Of a stretch of DNA of 64,000 nt, positions 59,630-64,000 are shown piece by piece. The notes under the pieces are model-generated. The model saw only the letters and a program-made list of their open reading frames with translations. It was not told the origin of the DNA and ran no database searches. Numbering within the stretch: position 1 is the first letter of the stretch; every line of letters begins with the position of its first letter. The DNA comes from Tipula vernalis (lineage: Eukaryota > Arthropoda > Insecta > Diptera > Tipulidae): assembly GCA_958295665.1 (NCBI GenBank), contig OY282558.1:20211409-20275408 (forward strand), read 5' to 3'. A program made the position numbers and the translations under genes.

Positions 59630-60640
59630 AACTTATCTATCTCACCCACTTTTTCTTATTTTCCTTTGATGGTGATTAAATTTCTGGCACATGTGTAATA
59701 AATATGTCAATATAAGAAACCTCAACAACTGCCAAATTCACAAAAATATCAACCGGCAACGTCATAAAAGCTAAATATTATCTATTAAAGTTTCTGTAAA
59801 CCAGGCATCTGGTGAGGTTTATCTGCTGTAAGGCAAATCGAAAATCGGTAAAGGAATAGCCAATTTCCATTTTAATTGGCCATATTCCAGAATTGTATCC
59901 AAAAGTTATTTTAGAATCCCATTTCTATTTTACCTGTCGAGCTTCATCGTAATCGGTTGAGAAGTAACCAAGTTTCATCCTACTTAGCCATATTTGCGAA
60001 CTTTATTTGAATATTATTTCAGAATACCATTTCCGTCGCACCTATCAAATTTCACTAAACTCCGTTAAGAAATAGCCAAGTTCCATCATAATTGGCCATA
60101 TTCCAAAAATTCACCCAACAATCATTTCAGGATCCCTTTTTCCAAGACGTGTGTCTGTTTTGTTCGGAAACCGACTAATCATCCATGCCCTGCTTCATAT
60201 GTTCCCGTGTTACGGCTTTCGTTTTCTTTGGCAAAAGTGTCTTGTCCTCTTAGCGGGGCGTGATGAAATTTGGCATGTATACGATGGAAGGGGGAATCTT
60301 AGTTTTGGAATAAGGCCAATTGAGAAGGAGCTTGGTTGTTTCTTTACAGTCGGTTTATAAAAACACAGTTTCTTCTTAATTGTGTCTAGTAGTTTTATAG
60401 TCGGTTAATAAACTGATAAGTTCCTTCCTAACTGACCATATTCCAGAGCTTGTTCTAAATATAATTTAAAATCCCATTTCCATCGTACAAATTGAATATT
60501 ATCATAAACGGCTAAAAACAGCCCTATTCCATAACTTCATCTAAAAATCATTTCAGAATACCACTTTCATCATGCATGTTCAATTGCATCACAATCGGTT
60601 AAGGAATAGTAAAGTTCCTTCCTAACCGGTCTGAATTTGA
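59630..60640 (+). repeat. ~108-bp degenerate tandem repeat, right arm
   Basis: A GGCCATATTCC-type word recurs near 59876, 59984, 60092 and 60432, giving a 108-bp spacing for the first steps. Each unit also has CATTTCCATCGCAC, TCAAATTTCACTAAA and GTTAAGAAATAGCCAAGTTC variants. Units are diverged, and a non-repeat insertion sits at 60140-60400, where a 69-codon frame (60151-60360) has no known motif. Confidence 0.8.
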
Positions 60641-60931
60641 CTTAAAAATGCTATTTAAATTTCTGAACGAGATATTCAAATTTTCTTCATTCGGATTTAA
60701 GGGACAGTCGGAAATAAGAGACAGGCCAATCTTCAATTGGTCTCTTAAACTGAGGTTTTTCTGTAATATATTAATCGTATGCGTCATACTTTTGATACCA
60801 GGATTCCGGGAAACCGGGATCTCTGCCGCTGTTCCTTTTTGTTGAACTCTGATAAAATTGGTAATACGGTCTTCTCTGAAGCTTATTACCATGCCATCGC
60901 TTACAATGGTTAAATTTTGCGACGTTGACAA
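60599..60931 (-). CDS. Hypothetical 110-codon frame at the satellite edge
   Basis: An open frame from 60931 to 60599 in locally more GC-balanced sequence. It contains no recognised domain; the C-terminal 10 codons run into the ~108-bp repeat. The overlapping plus-strand frame (60648-60845) is its shadow. It could be an exon remnant of an unknown gene or element, or chance. No product is proposed. Confidence 0.2.
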   Translation of the reverse strand: MSTSQNLTIVSDGMVISFREDRITNFIRVQQKGTAAEIPVSRNPGIKSMTHTINILQKNLSLRDQLKIGLSLISDCPLNPNEENLNISFRNLNSIFKSNSDRLGRNFTIP

Positions 60932-60934
60932 TTT

Positions 60935-63900
60935 CTACAAGGATTTTTCAGAATATTGCTTATTGCAGGTCCAGTAATATTCCGGATAATGTTTTTGAGT
61001 TGCAATTATTAAACGTAAACAGAGTTTGTTGATTTCAGTGCAAATGAAAAAGTTGAGTCGAATCGACAATTTTATCGTTCCGGGTTTACATTCAGTTCCA
61101 AAACATTTAGCGCTCTGGTTTTGACGAAACCGGACATTAATAAAAAAATAATAAACATCTATCTTTTACAAATTTAACTATTTTCTAGTCAATTCTAAGG
61201 TTGTAAAATTGTGCTCAATACTCACTTGCATCGCTGGTAGAGCTGAAATAATTTTTGCAAAATAGGCTAATTTTTGGGCCTATTATAGGAAATTTTTCGA
61301 TTTTAATTTTTATGATATTGTAGAAATTCGATTAGACGCGGGTTTTTATTATGCAGCTTGGCCGATTGAATGTACTATTTATTACTCCTACAACATTTTA
61401 AAAAAATTAAGTTTTTTTGTAGACAAAGCTTTGCACTCTTCCTCTTTCCGAGCATATATTATTTTTGTTTCAATACCTCTATTAAGGGTCTCAAACATTT
61501 TACGAAACTGTAGATTTCAAAGTTAGTTTACTTGCTACAATTAGGATTACCGTTTAAGTATATTTATGGCTTGATTAACCTCGCCCCTAACCACATAAAA
61601 TATAAAGAGCTGATGGTTTAAAGGCGTATTTTGGAAATCTTGATAAGGTTTGGTCGTTCGCCTGTATCAATCAATCAATCAACCAAAACAACATTCCCAA
61701 CTGTGCACGATCATGGTATTGATCGGCTTTGTATTTTACAATAACACATAGTATAGTATACGAATTTAGCTAATGTTTTTTTGAATACAAAAATAAACCG
61801 CACTCGAGTTTGCTAAATTAAAACTGATTACAAATGAATTTCGTAACTTGCAAAAAGATTTTTAAAAAGGATTTGTTTAATTTTGTAATTTTCAAATTAT
61901 CGAAGGCTTTCACCGTGTCTCTGAGGCTTTTCAAATCTTTTTTATACATAAAAATTATGCTGTGTGCTTTTTAATTTTTATTGTTCAAACTAAAGGCAAA
62001 TATTCAAATTTTTCATGTTTTAAAATTATCCTAAATGTTTATTCTTACTTTGAGACCGATTTTTGAAAAAAGTTGAGATTACAAAATTTTTCTGGTTTCT
62101 GCCCAAATCTTGGAACTAGGCTTAAATTAATGTCAAACTAGTTCGTAGAGTGTTAAAATTTTAGATTTTGAAATTTTTTTTCTTAGAATTTTGTAATTTT
62201 ATCATTAGACAAAATCAATAATTTGAAGCTAGTTTTAATATTTTGTATGACGCCTGGTAAAACGATTGAGACAGAAAATGTTGTTTTAAATTTTTCAAAA
62301 TTAGTTATTTGCATCTAATTCTGGAATTTTCTTATAAACTTTTTAATTTAAAAATTTTGCTTTTTCTAAATCTATAAATAATGTGAAATTTTATAAGTTT
62401 TTGTTTTTCAAAATTGAAAATTTTTTATGCATAAACCAAAAGTTTAGGAAAGAACCAAATTCAGAGATTTTAAAGGATGTGAAATTTGTAGTTTTTACTC
62501 AATCTGTTAATTTTTTGAAAATCGAGTCTAGGGCAAGTAACTCGCCTGAATATTTAATGAGGTTTTGTTAGGAACATTTAGTAACAATGATACCTTATTA
62601 TTTTAAACGTTTTGAAGTTATAAGGTTAGCAAAAAACAATGTATATATAAATTAACCCACCCACGTCGCATGCCAAATCCAAACATAATCCAAATCACCC
62701 AGACCAAAACTAATTATTATCCTGTCATAAAATCATCAAAAATTATTATTAGTACTAAAAAATTGTTATTTTGTTATTAAAGTTTTCAAAAAAGTTATAT
62801 TATCTGGCTTCTATGGTAGATAATAAATTTTTGAAAAATACAAAACTGGGATGACATCAAATTATATTAAGGAAAAACCAACAGGAAAACAACTGTGTGT
62901 ACATAGTTTTTGTTGTTACACTTAAATTTTTTATTTTTTTCATTAGAGTTCTACTATTATTAAGTTGAGTCGTAAATTGTTGCAATTTATCTTAATATAG
63001 CTCTAGTGTAAAGCAAATTGCAATTTGCAATAAAAAATTCGTATCGTTCGAGTAAATAAGAGGAAATAATCAATAAGACGAAATTTAATTCTATTTTCTT
63101 ATAGGTCGAACCTGAAACTACAATTTATTGTGTTTCTAATTGTCCTGCAGATAATGATTGTGATTTTGTATTCCTGCGGAGCTCATTAATTTAGATTATA
63201 TAAGTTTGTATGTTGTCTGTGAAAAATGAGAGCCAATATTTAATGGGTCGGTTGTATTGTTCAATTCGTATATCCATACAAAGCAACATTTTAAGCTAAA
63301 AAATAATTCTACTCACTATGAAACACTAAAATAAATATTTTCCCATTTGTATCGGGTATATTCTTACAATAATTAATTTATGATCGCCGAACAAACAAAA
63401 AATTAAATTTGAAATTTTATAGCTGTAATTTATTTGCGTTACACCAAAAATAAATACAATAAATCGCGTAATAAAAAAGCGCAAACTATTATCAGGGTGA
63501 GTGAACTAAAATAGTATTGATCTTGAATATATAGGAGATATATAAGATGAGATACGAGTATATTCGCGAAGGTACACTCACCCGTATTACGTAAATATTT
63601 AATTTATACATAGTTTCTAAGTTATTTATTTTATACGACGTTAATTGTTTCAGAATAATTAGTTTTTAATTAATTAAAAAATCGACCATATGTTTGGCGG
63701 AAAAATTTCAAGGGCGGTAAAAATTTATTAGATACATTTCCTTCTATATGTGCTCGTATTTTATTTATAAATTTATTTGGCCGATTGTTTATTTATCTAA
63801 TAATTTTTTATTTTTTTTTTGCGGTGACGTGTGAGTACGCGATGTGCTAGGAAGTTTAATAATTGTGGCGCAAACAAAGTGTACTAATTTTTCTATTTGT

Positions 63901-64000
63901 ATGCTAATTGCTTTCCAAATAAATCAAATGCGTCATTATTTAAAAAGTTCTACATTGTATCACAATGTGAAGGAAGCATTTACTCATTTCTTAATCCTAC
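60935..64000. other. AT-rich DNA without recognised gene
   Basis: No coding similarity. Around 63496-63583 a short inverted pair GGGTGAGTG/CACTCACCC brackets about 90 bp, but no further evidence of an element was found. Confidence 0.5.

Noticed and set aside
63496..63583. Short inverted repeat GGGTGAGTG/CACTCACCC as a MITE
   Set aside because: Only 9 bp pair, with no target duplication and no further end similarity; likely chance.
1..64000. CRISPR array, operon or bacterial defence system
   Set aside because: The DNA is clearly eukaryotic: spliceosomal introns in transposases, LINEs and MITEs. The tandem arrays have contiguous units without spacer structure.

Overview
This is AT-rich, repeat-laden eukaryotic DNA, almost certainly from an insect genome (probably Diptera or a relative). 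Every recognisable coding stretch is a mobile-element relic of a type common in insects: CR1/L2-like and R1/LOA-like non-LTR retrotransposons, Tc1/mariner, pogo, PIF/Harbinger and hAT DNA transposons, and their MITEs. Two relics still show short GT-AG introns. I found no convincing host protein-coding exon, no tRNA or rRNA gene and no prokaryotic feature. A possible untranslated first exon of a minus-strand gene (about 48074-49005) is the only hint of a host gene, so the window may be intergenic or lie inside a very large intron.

Layout. 1-4559: AT-rich, opening with a degenerate TCGAGATTATT-type repeat that recurs three more times. 4560-9420: a cluster of broken copies of one non-LTR family, in both orientations, with a separate RT relic and a GT-rich minisatellite. 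9737-11769: a 159-bp satellite array abutting a hAT-like MITE (11770-12226). 13509-13991: a 483-bp near-perfect palindrome of a dispersed repeat, with a third copy at 44489. 16235-18315: a GC-richer R1/LOA-like non-LTR relic with RT and RNase H. 23195-24012: a Tc/mariner-like transposase relic. 28820-35212: a nest of DNA transposons (Harbinger, then hAT, then Harbinger, then a TA-target MITE) followed by two Harbinger-type MITEs joined end to end. 38342-39491: a mariner with TA target duplication. 44781-45165: a hAT MITE. 50182-52768: a pogo-like element with TIRs and TA duplication. 54122-56875: a complete hAT element with a perfect 8-bp target duplication and one frameshift in its transposase. 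57168-57435: a TTA-target MITE. 58285-60640: two interleaved tandem-repeat families, one in inverted arms around the other. The remainder to 64000 is AT-rich DNA with nothing recognisable.

The elements do not form a pathway. They are independent insertions whose nesting gives a relative order of events. The youngest-looking is the hAT at 54122. The non-LTR cluster, the outer Harbinger and the GC-rich LINE look old. No sign of a new functional system was found. The most informative structures are the transposon nest, the near-intact hAT, the inverted satellite arrangement and the palindrome. All family calls come from motif recognition by eye, not from database searches.
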